Below are positions 24,375 to 36,215 of a stretch of 64,000 nucleotides of DNA, piece after piece. Under the pieces are notes generated by a model. It had not been told where the DNA came from. It made no database searches and worked only from the letters and a program-made list of their open reading frames with translations. The stretch's first letter is position 1. Each line of letters starts with the position of its first letter. This DNA is from Cyanoderma ruficeps. Its lineage: Eukaryota; Chordata; Aves; Passeriformes; Timaliidae. The stretch is from positions 27,044,904 through 27,108,903 of the forward strand of contig VZDJ01007747.1 of NCBI GenBank assembly GCA_008694505.1. Reading direction: 5' to 3'. A program made the position numbers and the translations under genes.

Positions 24375-25400
24375 TGTAGTGGGCTGACCCTGGCTGGATT
24401 CCAGGCACCCACCAAAGCCTCTCTCTTACTCTCCTCTGCAGCTGGAGAGAGAAGAGAAAATATAACAGAGAGTTCATGAGCTAAGATAAAGACAAAAGGA
24501 CATCACTCACTGAATACCATGATGGGCAAAACAAGCTAGAATTACAGTTATTAACTGAATTTATTACAAGCAACATCAGGTCAGGATAATGGGGAAAAAA
24601 CCCCCAAATTCAAAACTCAAAAAGGCCTTCCACCCACCACTTCCTCCTCTCCTAGCAGTGCAGGAGAGAGGGAATGGGGGTTGTTATCAGTTCATCATAT
24701 ATTTTATCTGCTGCTGCTGCTCAGGGACAGGAGTCCTTCCCCTGCTCCAGCATGGGGACCCTCTCACAGGAGACAGATCTCCATCAGCTTCTCCAAAAGG
24801 AGTCCATCCCACAGGCAACAAACTGCTGCAATGTGGGTCACTTTTCCACAGGGTGCAGTCCTTCAAGAACAGACTCTTCCAGTCCGAGTCCCTCACAGGG
24901 TCACAAGTCCTACCTGCAAACCTGCTCCAGCATGGGCTCCTCTCTCCATGGGTCTGCAAGTCCCTGGCAGGAGCCTGCTCCAGCACAGGCTTCCCCGGGG
25001 TCCACAGCCTCCTCTCAGGCATCTACCTGCTCTGGTATGCATCTCCTCCATGGGCTGCAGGTGGATCTCAGCATCTCCATGGTCTTCATGGTCTGCAGGG
25101 GAATCTCAGCTCCAGTGCCTGGACCTCCTTCTGCCCTGATTTGGGTGTCTGCAGAACTGCTCCTCTCACATATTTCTACCCCTCATTTTCTCTGGCCACA
25201 ATTACATCTACACAATAATTATTTTTTTTTTCTTCTTCTTAAATATATTTTCACAGGGACCTCAGTACCATTTCTGATTGGGCAATCATTGATCTACGCC
25301 CACCTTTGGGCCTACCAGTGATTGGTTCTGCCAGACATGAAGGGAGTTTTCTCCCCCTTACCAAAGATTGGCCATGCACACCCTGTCTGTCAAAATTGTT
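24375..25400 (-). mobile_element. Avian ERV LTR with internal repeats
   Basis: The plus strand begins 'tgtagtgggctgaccctgg' and shows the ordered landmarks of an LTR I recognise as abundant in birds. These are 'ggcacccaccaaagcc', 'gagctaagataaagac', 'actgaatttattacaagc', 'gggggttgttatcagttc', several decayed copies of 'cctgctccagcatggg' with 'cagggtgcagtccttc', 'ctccatgggctgcagg', and 'ggtgtctgcagaactgc'. On the minus strand U3 lies at the right. Three CCAAT boxes appear as attgg on the plus strand near 25279, 25322 and 25367, and a TATA-like aatatatttaag lies at about 25240-25251, all upstream of the repeat-rich part. Open frames of 100-215 codons on both strands (24589-25321) come from this repeat and are not genes. 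The exact right end, between about 25395 and 25443, is uncertain, and no clean target duplication was found. Class (ERVL or ERVK) is not settled. Confidence 0.82.
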
Positions 25401-25907
25401 CAAAAGAAGGTGGAGATGGTGGTCTGGACGATGAAATTCCACATTTTAGTAATTAATAACAACATATAATAATAATAGCAATTATTATTATTACTACTAC
25501 ATCTATATTATTTATTTACCAAGAATTACAAAAAAAAATCACAGGTTTCCATTAACCAGATTTTTGCTAATCCCTATCAATAAACTCAAAACTTATGATG
25601 TTTTCTAAAATCCAACTCACATATAATTTCTCTGGAAGAAAAAAAATCCAAAAATTTAAAATGATAGTGTTATGGCATTAACTTTCAATTAGGCAAGCAA
25701 AATCCATTAATTTCATGTTATGAATATAACTAACTGACCAGTAAGTTACTAATCAGCTTTCTTTCAGAGTTAAGAATGTGCTTTTACATGGAAACAACCA
25801 CTGAGGTAAAATTTTACTCATCTGTGACAAAGACTTGTCGGAGTTGAGACAGCCACTGTACTTCAAGTGCTTCAATAAAACTTCAGAAGGGTTCAAGCAT
25901 CAGCATC
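25401..25907. other. AT-rich non-coding DNA with trinucleotide runs
   Basis: Contains the hairpin-forming AAT/ATT repeat at 25467-25490. Otherwise nothing is recognised. Confidence 0.55.
25467..25490. repeat. (AAT)n / (ATT)n inverted repeat
   Basis: The arms taataataat and attattatta are exact reverse complements separated by agca. A trinucleotide repeat thus switches strand in the middle, giving a hairpin-capable site. Confidence 0.85.
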
Positions 25908-26390
25908 ATGTTATCTAGAAGTCTTTCATACCTTTTCTATGTAGCAATCCTATGGGCAGCTCCACACAGCTCTGGCTCACTCTCTCCTTCATCTCTCTTC
26001 CTTCTGTGGTTCCAGCTCACTGTTTCCTGTCCCTGGCATGGCCACCTAACCCTGTCTGTCCCTCATACAGTAGCTTTTACCTTATCTGTCCCCTCACACA
26101 AGCTCCTACCCCTTCCTCCTCACAGCACAATCAGCAGACTCCAGCTAACTCTCTACCAACCAACTAATGCACTCTTATCACACCCAGCTGAGAGGGCAAG
26201 GCTGTTCCCACTCTTTGGTAATTAACACAGCTGCAATATATCAGAGGCAGGATTGCCTTTACCACTATCTCTATCTGCCTTACCACAAAGACTATAAAGA
26301 TTCTTCTGAGTCCTGCTCTGATGAAGTTACCTGTCCTATTCTATACTGTCTTGTTGGAATCTTTGGGAAGACTGTTTGTTAGGTGATAAC
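25908..26390 (-). mobile_element. LTR-like element, probably related to the one at 31320-31848
   Basis: Read on the minus strand, this region contains 'gttaattaccaaagag', 'cagctgggtgtgataagag' and 'gcattagttggttgg'. They occur in the same order as 'cttaattacccaatac', 'cacagct', 'gtgataaaaggg' and 'ggattagttggtgag' in the plus-strand LTR at 31320-31848. This places the TATA-like ataagag at about 26176-26182 with U3 to the right. The remainder is too diverged to align by eye. Plus-strand open frames at 25908-26225 and 26167-26382 are repeat-derived. Boundaries are approximate. Confidence 0.5.
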
Positions 26391-29300
26391 TACGATTTGC
26401 TGGAGGTGGTGGCAGCAGAGCTACTCTGTGTTTTGTCAGTGACAGGATTTAATGACCTTTTAGCTAGGTGAAGAGGGTGAATTCAGGCAGAATTTCTATC
26501 CCATATGTCCTTGACCAATAACAAATATAATAAGGGTATAAGAAATCCACTAAAACCAGCTGAAGCAATAAAAAACAATAATTGAAACTACAGTGGAACA
26601 ACATAATAATTAATGTAAATGAGACTGCCCGGACATGGCTTTTTGTCTGTATTGAGGACAAAGAGTTCAGTCCCTCTATGCCTCCCAGATTGTGAGCTTG
26701 TGCATACATTAGCTTTAGTGATTGAAATAAGGATGAAATACATTTTAAAAAGTATGAGTCCATTGCACAAATGAAGGAGCCAAGAAGGATCCTTTGCTAA
26801 CCTTTAAAATGAAGAAGCAAATTAAAATTCCAGTAAATAGCTGTTGTTCTATTTTTCTGAAAAAAGAAAAGAAGAGGACATGAGGTTGCCAAAATAAAAT
26901 ACTTATATGATTTCCAGTAAGGTTCCAATGATTATTGCTCTGTTATAATTTCATTATTTGTATTTTAAATAAAATGAAATAAAAGAGTTAATAAATCTTT
27001 GTTGAGCTGAATCTTATAGAGAAAAAGACAAGTGAGGGCAAAAAAGGAAGTGGACATGCCATGTTAGCATGACCAATTTTTTAGACCATAATGGTAATTA
27101 ATTCATTTTAAAATATGCCTAGATGGGGTCTACTGCTATGTGAAAGGCAAGAAATAATTTTTTTAACCTCTTAAACGGATATTTATAGGTGACAAATCAA
27201 GTGACTTTCTTATTACATGCTGTGCTAAATAAATCTGTGAGTTTACCATAGATTAGGTAAAAAAGGGACAGTCACAGAATACACTTAAAGAAAAACAAGA
27301 AGACATATCCTGTTCTAATGAAATCATAAATTTATAGACTGACAGACTGCAGAATCAAAGCACCAGAGTTTTTCACAAAACACTGGGAGAATACATTAAA
27401 AGAGAATTGCAGTTGTTTTTACTTAGTAAATATATGCAATATGAACTTTATTGCATTCATAATTTAATTTGGGAAAAAATCACAAAATGAAATTATTCTG
27501 TTTCAAATAGCCTCCATCAGTGAGCAACAGATGTTCACAATTATATGTTAAGCTGTATAAGTAGCTCTTCAGGATATAAATGTAAGTGAAATTCTATACA
27601 GGCAAAGGACAGCTATATGTCTAAGTGGTCCCTCACATGAGAAAACACAATTAGCATTCATTAAGAAGTATGTCACTTTTCAGAACAACTCAAGCATTCT
27701 GAATCACACTGGGGAATTGATCATGTTTACTATCTAATTGTGTTTTGTGAAATGTGTTTCAAATTATTCCTNCTGAAAAGTGCAACAGTCAGAGATATTT
27801 TATGCTGTCTTTAACGTCTTTATATTTTATCTTTGGCTTACAGTAACATAATTTAAACAAGCTTTGCATGTGAGACTCACATAATATATAAATCATCAGA
27901 TAAAAGAAATTATACTATATTTAATGACAATAACCGTCCCCTTTCTGTAGACACTCTTTTTCATACCACAAATTCAGCTCATTATTTCCGTTTTTGGTCT
28001 CTGAGCATATAGTTTCCATGTATATGCCTTTATTTCACTGCTCACTTGTTAAAGTTTCCTTCTGTGCAATGAGACTTGGGTCTCATTGCAGCAAACTACC
28101 ATTTAAAAATGAAGTAATTGGGATTTAAATTGGAGCTTAATTTTAAGCTCACAATAGAATTCAGTCAGAATAACAGATGAGTTCAGAAGCTTTCTCAGAT
28201 GAGGGCCTGAACACTGAATGTGGTTTCATGCAGTTCTTCCTGCTTTGCTTCCTCTTTTTTCAAGTAAAAACATAAATCCCAGCTCCTAGATACTTATTTA
28301 ATAATAGCTGACTGAAAGAAAACATTTCTGTTTCACAGCAGTGTTTGATTTTACAATTTTTATTTTTTTTATTCTGCCCACAGCATTTTTTTTCCAAAAC
28401 AGATTCACACCAAACTGTCCTCTATTAATTTGTTGTATGTGCTGTTGTGCACTTACTTCATGATACCATTTGACTGAAAAAATTTCATCTTTTTACAAAA
28501 GAATATTATTTTGAGCCTGTTCACATCAGGTGTACATTTTCAAAGGATCTAGGATCAAGAGGATGAGAAGTCTTTGAAGGTAAGTAGCAGTTATAAATAT
28601 TGTCCTGGTTAATATGCTTTGTTTGTACCAGTGTTGTGACTGATCATGTGTGTCATGCACACAGAGGTATATATGTATATATATGTATGTATGTATGTAT
28701 TCTTTAAAGTTATGGTACTCATATGATTCTTAAACACGACTAAACATACTTTTGCCTCTCTTGACCATATTGCTCACAGTCTTATGTAATCTTCTTGGCT
28801 AAGCAAATACAGTATTAGAAAATAAAGGCAAGACTGTTCTTGATTACAGTATTTTAGTACATGTATTTGAGATGGAGACAAGCTGATGTGAATTATATCC
28901 AGAATATCCCACTAATAATTAATAATTTTCATACATTTACCTATACTGTAGAAACAGAAATAACTGATTTTTTTTGTTGTGGTAGTTTTAATCAAGAATA
29001 ATGGTACTACAGGGAAAATTATCCATATCTATCTATTTTCAACACATACGCACATTTGTCCTATACAAAATTTGCCCATACCTTGTAATGTCATAGTGAT
29101 GTCACGTGATCTTTTTAAAATATGGTGATGCTCTGAAAATACCCCTCTAAAAATATTTTTCTCGCCACTGTATCTTATACATTGTCTTCCTCTCAAATAA
29201 AATTAATCAGAAAGTAAAAAGAAATTAATTACTTTTTGTAGAATGACTGAAAATCCCTGCAAATTCTTTCAAGCAAGATATGAAGTGTAAGATAATTTGG

Positions 29301-31289
29301 TGCCAAGTTCAAGTCTTCCATTTTTTTCTCTCTGAGCAGTAAAAAACAAATTTAGTTTTGACTCAATCATAAAAAAAAATACACTGTATAGTGCTTCAAT
29401 TGAAACATAAAGCTCCAAAGTTCTGTTGGTGTCTTTCCTGTAAAAAATAAGGATTAAATAAAATTCTCAGCAACATAAAAAAGTGTAGTCTATATTGAAA
29501 ATTATAAAAAAGAAAAAGAGAAACTTGAACTGTAACTGACAGATTCTGAGAAGTAGAAATTAAATACTTACAGACAATTTTTGTGAGCTTAGGGATTTTT
29601 TAATACACTCATGGGATCAAATGAACTTGTCACCCTTTATGTAACATCACATCTGCTTAAGAAAAAGAAAAGAAGTTATTATGAGGCAGTTTTTGCAATG
29701 TATGAGTCACCCTGTCCTCATAGAATATTAAATGCATTTGAAGAGTAACTTTTGAAGATTAGGTTAATGTACTTTGAACAGTCAACAAAACTGATACATA
29801 CTTTAGATGAAAAATTCAGTCTTGCAACTTTGACTTATTCTTTTATTCTCTAAAGGAGAGTGCCCTGCTAAGGGCAATTTTTTGCTAAGGGTCTCAATTA
29901 TGGAGGAAACAAACTCTGTACTAACAGACAGTGGTTGGAGTTTCTGCTACCACTCACTTTTAGGATTACAAAACTAAGGAAAAGTAGCTGCAAAAAATAG
30001 ATTGCCTTCCTTGTGACCATGCAGTATTTCAGCATTCAGCATTTTTTGTTTAGATTGAGTCTGTTCAGATGTAAAGATATCATTAGAGACAAAAAAATAA
30101 AGGAACAAACCTATTGTTACAATGGTCAAATAGTTGAGAGATGCAGACAGATCTTTACATCAATTAATACTTAAAAGTATATAAATATTGCTCAGAAGCA
30201 TGGAAGGCATCATGGATGCTTCCACACAGATAATTCAATGAAAGCCAAACACACACTTAAAGTAAATCTCCCAGAACCCCTCAATACTTACCTTTGTACT
30301 GTGGTGCAGTTGCAGTGTGCATGAGCTGGATCTCTTTGAGATCAAAGTAAAAGAGCAAAAGTAATGCATTCTAGATTTAAACATAAATTATGACTATGGG
30401 ACCCACCTATTGATAATTCAAAGTCAGAAACTCCTACAATATGGACAGTGTACATTTCACACTAATAAGGTTATTAGCTTATTTCCACTCATGTACACTC
30501 CTTGCTAATGTATACAGAGCCACTGACTCCATTTGTCTTGAAAGTATCTTGACTCCTAATATCTGATATCGATTGTCTGGAGTAAGGTGGGAATTTAATG
30601 AATGTGGGTTTCAGGAGTCAGAGAAATGTTTGCCTTTCATACCACCATCAAATTTCTATTTCATGAATATGACATCATAAAATACTTCCGCTTAAAAAGA
30701 GTTGCAACTTACAGGATGATTATGGAAATCATTAAAATAAACCATGTAGTCAGTAGTCTTTTTTGAAGATTTTGTTTAATGCAGTGGTCATCATTAAAAC
30801 ATCATTGACTGCCACATAGCTGACAGGGTTATCTCTTGTTTAAAATGAAAAAGAAGTCTTTCAAACACTGCAGTGACTGCTGACTCTTCAAATGGTGACC
30901 TGATTATTTTACTGTTTTGATCGTGTACCACAGTTTACAGTGTATAGTTTAACAGAAGAGATTTGCTCACACATTGCTCATTTAAATTAGGTGGACTAGA
31001 GGAGAAATGCTCTTCAGACCTCCCAGAGAGATATATTACTATCTCTTTTGCTCAGTAGTAAGACCTAAACAAGAAGATAAGATTTATGAAGATATAAGCA
31101 TAAAGCTGAGAATGATTTTTTCTCGTGATACACTTCATAGTATATAACTTGCTTTGTTTAACCAATAGGAATGAGAAATTGTCTCTTACTCCCCAAGGAG
31201 AAAGACAATAGCAACTACTTCAGACACACCTACAAAGTGATAGAGATGCTGAAGGGCACTATTGAATTCAGTTGATACAAGTCAGACTA
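26391..31289. other. AT-rich non-coding DNA
   Basis: About 4.9 kb with no gene or recognised repeat apart from a TATG/TATA microsatellite at 28669-28700 and a lone N at 27772. Overlapping minus-strand open frames at 26464-26770 have no family resemblance. Confidence 0.55.
28669..28700. repeat. (TATA/TATG)n microsatellite
   Basis: Alternating TATA and TATG units end in four or more ATGT repeats. Confidence 0.9.
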
Positions 31290-31290
31290 A

Positions 31291-31319
31291 CATCATCATC
31301 ATCATNTCATCATCATAAT
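31291..31319. repeat. (CAT)n microsatellite with one N
   Basis: ATC/CAT repeats run directly up to the LTR that follows, with a single N at 31306. The array length is therefore uncertain in the assembly. Confidence 0.85.
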
Positions 31320-31848
31320 AACAGGGGGAGGAGAAAGGAATACAGGTGACCTTGCCCCTGATAAGTAACAGCTGTCTTAATTACCCAATACAGCCTCACC
31401 CCAATAAGTCACAGCTATATCCAGTAAAGATAACTGTGATAAAAGGGAGTGGATTAGTTGGTGAGGGAGAATCATGAAGGAGGAATCTTGAGGAAGAGGG
31501 AATAAGAGGGTCATGAAGGAGATGTATCCTGGGGAGAAAGAATCACTGCTGTGAGGTCAGTCTGGGTCTGCAGTTAGAGCCTGATTGTGGTTGGAACCTG
31601 CAGTCACAGTCTAGCTGTGTAAAAGCCTGCAATCAGAGTCTGTAAACTGATACATGCAGTCATAGTTTAGCAGGAAATAACCAGCAGTCAGAGACTGCCA
31701 GGGAAACCTACAGTAGGAGCTTGCTGCACCAGAATCAGTGAACAGTTGGAGTCAGGATGGCTGAGCCGTACAGAGGAATAAAGCAGGACCTTTTTCATGC
31801 TGTTATAAAAAAGAAGTCCGTGTCTTGGCTCATTTCTACCCTCTAACA
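31320..31848 (+). mobile_element. Avian ERV LTR, plus strand
   Basis: The element begins near 'acagggggaggag' and shows U3 landmarks 'gaccttgcccctgataag', 'ttacccaatacagcctc' and 'ccagtaaagataactg'. A TATA box follows (ataaaag, 31439-31445). Downstream is a degenerate tandem array of six 26-30 bp units carrying ctgcagtcagag-like words, with starts at 31568, 31598, 31627, 31654, 31682 and 31708. A polyadenylation signal AATAAA is at 31777-31782, followed by the U5 words 'aagtccgtgtcttggctc'. It seems to end in aaca near 31848. The order U3, TATA, AATAAA, U5 gives the plus orientation. No internal retroviral sequence follows, so it is probably a solo LTR. I recognise the sequence as a bird LTR from memory, without a sure family name. 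The minus-strand open frame at 31688-31942 is not a gene. Confidence 0.8.
31568..31735 (+). repeat. Degenerate 26-30 bp tandem array inside the LTR
   Basis: Six units begin with a ctgcagtcagag-like word. Spacings are 30, 29, 27, 28 and 26 bp. The array lies between the TATA box and the AATAAA of the LTR. Confidence 0.7.
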
Positions 31849-32976
31849 AGAGGGATGCTGCAAAAATAATAATAATGGTGCAGTGCTGATTTTTCCCTTT
31901 ATTTATGCTCCCTCCTGAATGAGGAAAATACAAGTATGCCAAGACAACTTATAGCAGGAAAATACTGTTATTGTTCCAGTCAATATCAAACTAATTTGTA
32001 CTAACATTAGTGGGATCTGTAATAAAACTTTCTTCATGTTATCCAAGTAAATGTTTTGGACCCTAAATCACAGGTAGATTCACACATGAAATCTCTCACT
32101 TAACCTCCCTTTTTCTCCATCACTTGCTTCCCTTTCTTCCCTATCTTTATTTGTACCTTTCAGTGAATCTTTAAGGTTTTCTTTCTTATTTTATACTCAA
32201 AATAATGATCTATACAAATGAAATCCTGAATGCTCTTTTTATTGAAAGAAATTAAGATAAAAAAGTAAAGAAAGACATGAAAATTGCTAAAGAAAGGAAG
32301 CAAAGCAATCATGAAAGGCAGGAAGAGAATCAGCAAAAGTGAATTGTCTCAATCTTCTCCCTTACAGATTACAAACAGAAAGACACTGAGAATAACTGCT
32401 GGAAAGCTAAGCAGAAAACTGATAGAATTTTTGGCAACCATATCAAGCTTGTGTAAACCCCTCTTTATTTCTGTGGGTTTTTTTGTTTTCTCCTTTTAAC
32501 ATTTGATCTTCATTTTTGACTCTTTATTTCTTCTTTCTTCCTCAGCTTGTCTAGAACTTAAACTAGTTTAATTGAATTGCCAAAATTATTTTGGTGCTAT
32601 TATTTCTTTTTATCATAGTAAGCCACATTAAATGGTAAAATTATGATAATACATAACACTCTGGGAAAGAGCGAGGTTAAAATGTGAGTAAGTGCTCAAG
32701 AATGAATGTTGTATTCCAGTAGTCACCAATGTGAATTGTATGTTTCTTTTGTTTTATTACCTCTCCTGGACCAAATCATTGTCCATTATAAATTGTCCTG
32801 ATTTCAAATAGATTCCATTAAATAACACAGTTTTATAACAGCTGAGAGTATTACTATGCAAAGATACCCGTGCTAATACATACAAAAGGATTGACAAACT
32901 TGTAGGTGAATAACTTACCTTTAATTAGTATTTTTAGAATTTTTATATTAAAAATAAAAATATTTTAATTTTTATC

Positions 32977-33014
32977 TTCATTGAAGCTCTATATTTTTAT
33001 AGAGCTTCAATGAA
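32977..33014. repeat. Perfect 17-bp hairpin
   Basis: The left arm ttcattgaagctctata (32977-32993) and right arm tatagagcttcaatgaa (32998-33014) are exact reverse complements around a 4-nt tttt loop. The arms are not simple sequence. A stem of this length with no mismatch is unusual in a 64-kb random background. The stem is short for a typical pre-miRNA, so the likelier options are a young palindrome or the ends of a small mobile fragment. Confidence 0.9.
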
Positions 33015-36000
33015 AAGTATGTTTAGTGAATGAAGAATTTCCCAAGAATGATTTGGAGTTCATATAAGCAAACAAATAGCAAAGCATAACTAGATTAAGG
33101 ATATTGCTAAACATAGATTCTAGTGGAGAAAGTTACATAAAAGCTTTCATGGTAACTATGTTAATGGGGTTCATTCAAGCAGTGTCAAAAATCACATCCT
33201 CTTGTAAATCTGGATGCATAATTTTTTCTTTTCTGAAAAGGAGAGCAAAGAACTTATTTCACACTCTTTTTTTTCCCTTCTCTGCACTGTGATGTTCTGT
33301 AGGAATATTCACATTAAAACACAACTATATATTCTAGATCTTTCTCTCAGAAAATGTATGTAAATCTACTTAATCTATTAATCACTATATAAGATGTCAT
33401 ATTTGTTCTCTCAAAGGTTCTGTTTCTTCCCCTTACTTTGCCTGACTATGCCAGGTAATTTTATTTTTCTGTCACTAAAGGTACTCAGACAACTTCTGCT
33501 TACTGTATATGAGGGCATAAAGAGTCTGTCATTTAATTGTACTGTCTAAAATAGCATGTGCAGTTTCTGAAACAGCTGTAAATAACAGGAGAAAGATATT
33601 GAATATTACATAACATCTGAAGTCTCAGTCGAAAAGAAACAGCTTCCCTCTCAGTGAGTGAATTAAAATTCTGGCAAAGGAAATCTCAATGTGTCTGGAG
33701 GGCAATTTGTTATGGGGGGAATTCAATCTTCCTCATAAGCTTTACTCTTTTTTCCAGAACTATATTTATTTTTTTATTGGTGGTCAAATACTTTGCTCCA
33801 GACAAGCATCTGCTATGGTAGACATGGTAGGTGATAGAGAATCCTTTGGCAGTAAGCAGGCATAAAAATATTGAAAATGATTGATTAATTCAATTTCAAA
33901 ACTATTTTGCAACATTAGATGTTTGTTTATAATTTTTCAAGTGTTTTAGATAGGAAATAATGATGAGAAGGATGTCTAGGTAGAATGGTCTGCACCAGAT
34001 TTTTAAAATGTAGTTTGTTTTAGAATCTACAATCCGACTCCTAATTTTGTGTTCCAGTATTTTGGTGTGTTTCAAAGATTTTTGATAACCCTAAGCCTAT
34101 TCAGATCCACTTTGGGTTCTTTATTTTAAAATTGAAATTTATAGTTTCTTTTTTTTTCCACAACATTTATTCAAATCATTAATTAGTTGATAAGGAATTG
34201 TAGAATGTGGAGGAAAGAAGGAAGTACTACTACACTGCTTGCTTTTGTTGCATTTTGCATTATAACCAGCATATGCATCTTTGCAACTAAGGGTCCATTT
34301 GCAAAATATCCCCATAAGGTTTCTGTGAATCAGAATTTTACAGCACAGCACAGTAAATTTATTATCAGTTCTGCTTCTGAGGAAACAGCATACAAATGTG
34401 GGGGATTTTTAGATAAGTTATTCTAGTGTCTAAGGGAACTGCAATATAGACTCTCCTAGCAATCGTAAAGCCTATTAATATCCTTTCTGGTAGAAGCATA
34501 GGCTATCTTTGGACATTATCAGCTGAGAACCACACTGAGGAAAAAAAAAATTTGTAAGATCCTGAATCTTGTCTCAGTGAGACACATCACAAAGTAAGTA
34601 ATATCTGCTTGTAAGGAATTCATATTCATTCATATTGTGATCCCTTTTGGAAAAAAACCAAAACAAAAAACCCCAGCTCTTCTGTGTAACAGAATACTAT
34701 TCATGACATGCAAGCTAAGGCTTCTTTCTTTTTTCCTAATAGAAATCAATAATCCAGCCACAGCTTTGAGAGCACTGTAAGCTTTACACACAAGCTGATT
34801 AGAAGTGAAATTGGTATAGCTAAAATGAAACCAAATAAGATGCCTTGTACTGTGGTATTTTAGCAGAATAGGAAAAGAACTATTATTTTCCTCCTTGTGG
34901 AATAAACAGAATGCATAATAAGCACTTGCAGCACTGCATGGAATCGATTTAACTGGAGAACAAATACATTTATTACTCACTTGTGGTTTTGACTTCAGCT
35001 GAATTAAGAGGTGTTCTCATTACTTGTGGAATGCGATTGCTGTTCCATAAGTGCCTCGGCACCCTAATGTGTGTATGCTAAGCTCTGAACTTCATGAAAG
35101 AAATTCTATTAATCCTAACTATAGGCTTACTTGTTAAAAATAAGTATATAAAACAATACAACTAATGATTATTTGGCATGTTCAGTGTACACTGAGAAAA
35201 AAAAAATCTCATCAGCAGTAAAAGACTAGTAGGGTATTTTTGTATTTTTGCAACTCGTCTATATTAAATTTAATCTTTACAGAAAAGTGTTACTTAATAC
35301 TTCCACGTTGACCTCTGATGAAGAACCTTATTTTGTCATACCATTTATCATGTACTATGGGCTCACTATCAAAAAAATTTCAGAATGTGACCATTTTTAG
35401 CTGAGATTTTACATTGCTATCAGATACAGGGTTTCTCAGCATGTGCTCTGAGACAACCAAAGCCGTTAGGACATTTAAGTCTGACGCAAACCAGACTCAT
35501 TCCCTCAGTGATATTTCAGAGGATTATAGTCTGTGTTTGACATAGTACTACTACTGTTTGACTAAGGAGAAACTTGTATCCTTTTTGCTCAGAATACCAA
35601 TAGATCTCGCTCAGTTTTACCAGGGATGTCTCACAAAGTAGTGCCCTGAGCACAGGAGTATCTCTGACTTGGCTATTCCTGAAGTGTTGTAAATCCTTAA
35701 GAATTCATTTTTCTCTTTGCAAACAGCCCACAATTGGACCTGATGATGCCTTCTAGACTTACTTACTGTACAGAGAGCTCTCTTTGCTAGGCAGTAAAAC
35801 TGTGGTGCTCAACCTTCACATCAAGGAAGAAAAGCACGTACAGTAGGATTTTTTTCCAGCATCTCTTGACAAAGGGTGCAAATATTCAATATCAAAGATC
35901 GTAAAAATGGAGGCAATGGAGATAGTCAGTAATAACTTCTTCACTGTAACTAATCTAGCTGTACTCCTGCTTGAGGTACTTCATTCGGTTGGGGGTGTTG

Positions 36001-36144
36001 AATAAAAGCCAAAGTATTTTATTAAAAAAATATTTATTTTCTCTCTTGTACCTAAAGTTAATCATGTAAAAACTTGTGAAATAACTTTCTGGAACTATAT
36101 TTAGGTAAGTGGCCACTGGATCCTGGATTTTCACCTGAGTGTCA

Positions 36145-36215
36145 AAAAAACAAACCCAGAGGACAAAAAAACCCCAAATCAACAACAAAAAAGACCAAAC
36201 CCAAACAGCAATAAC
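36145..36215. repeat. A/C-rich low-complexity tract
   Basis: Runs of A alternate with short C runs on the plus strand. It is the reverse-complement type of the T/G-rich tracts found elsewhere in the window. Confidence 0.75.

Noticed and set aside
24589..25321. Overlapping open frames of 152-215 codons as a candidate gene
   Set aside because: They lie entirely within a recognised avian LTR and arise from its repeat units. There is no domain, and several frames are open at once.
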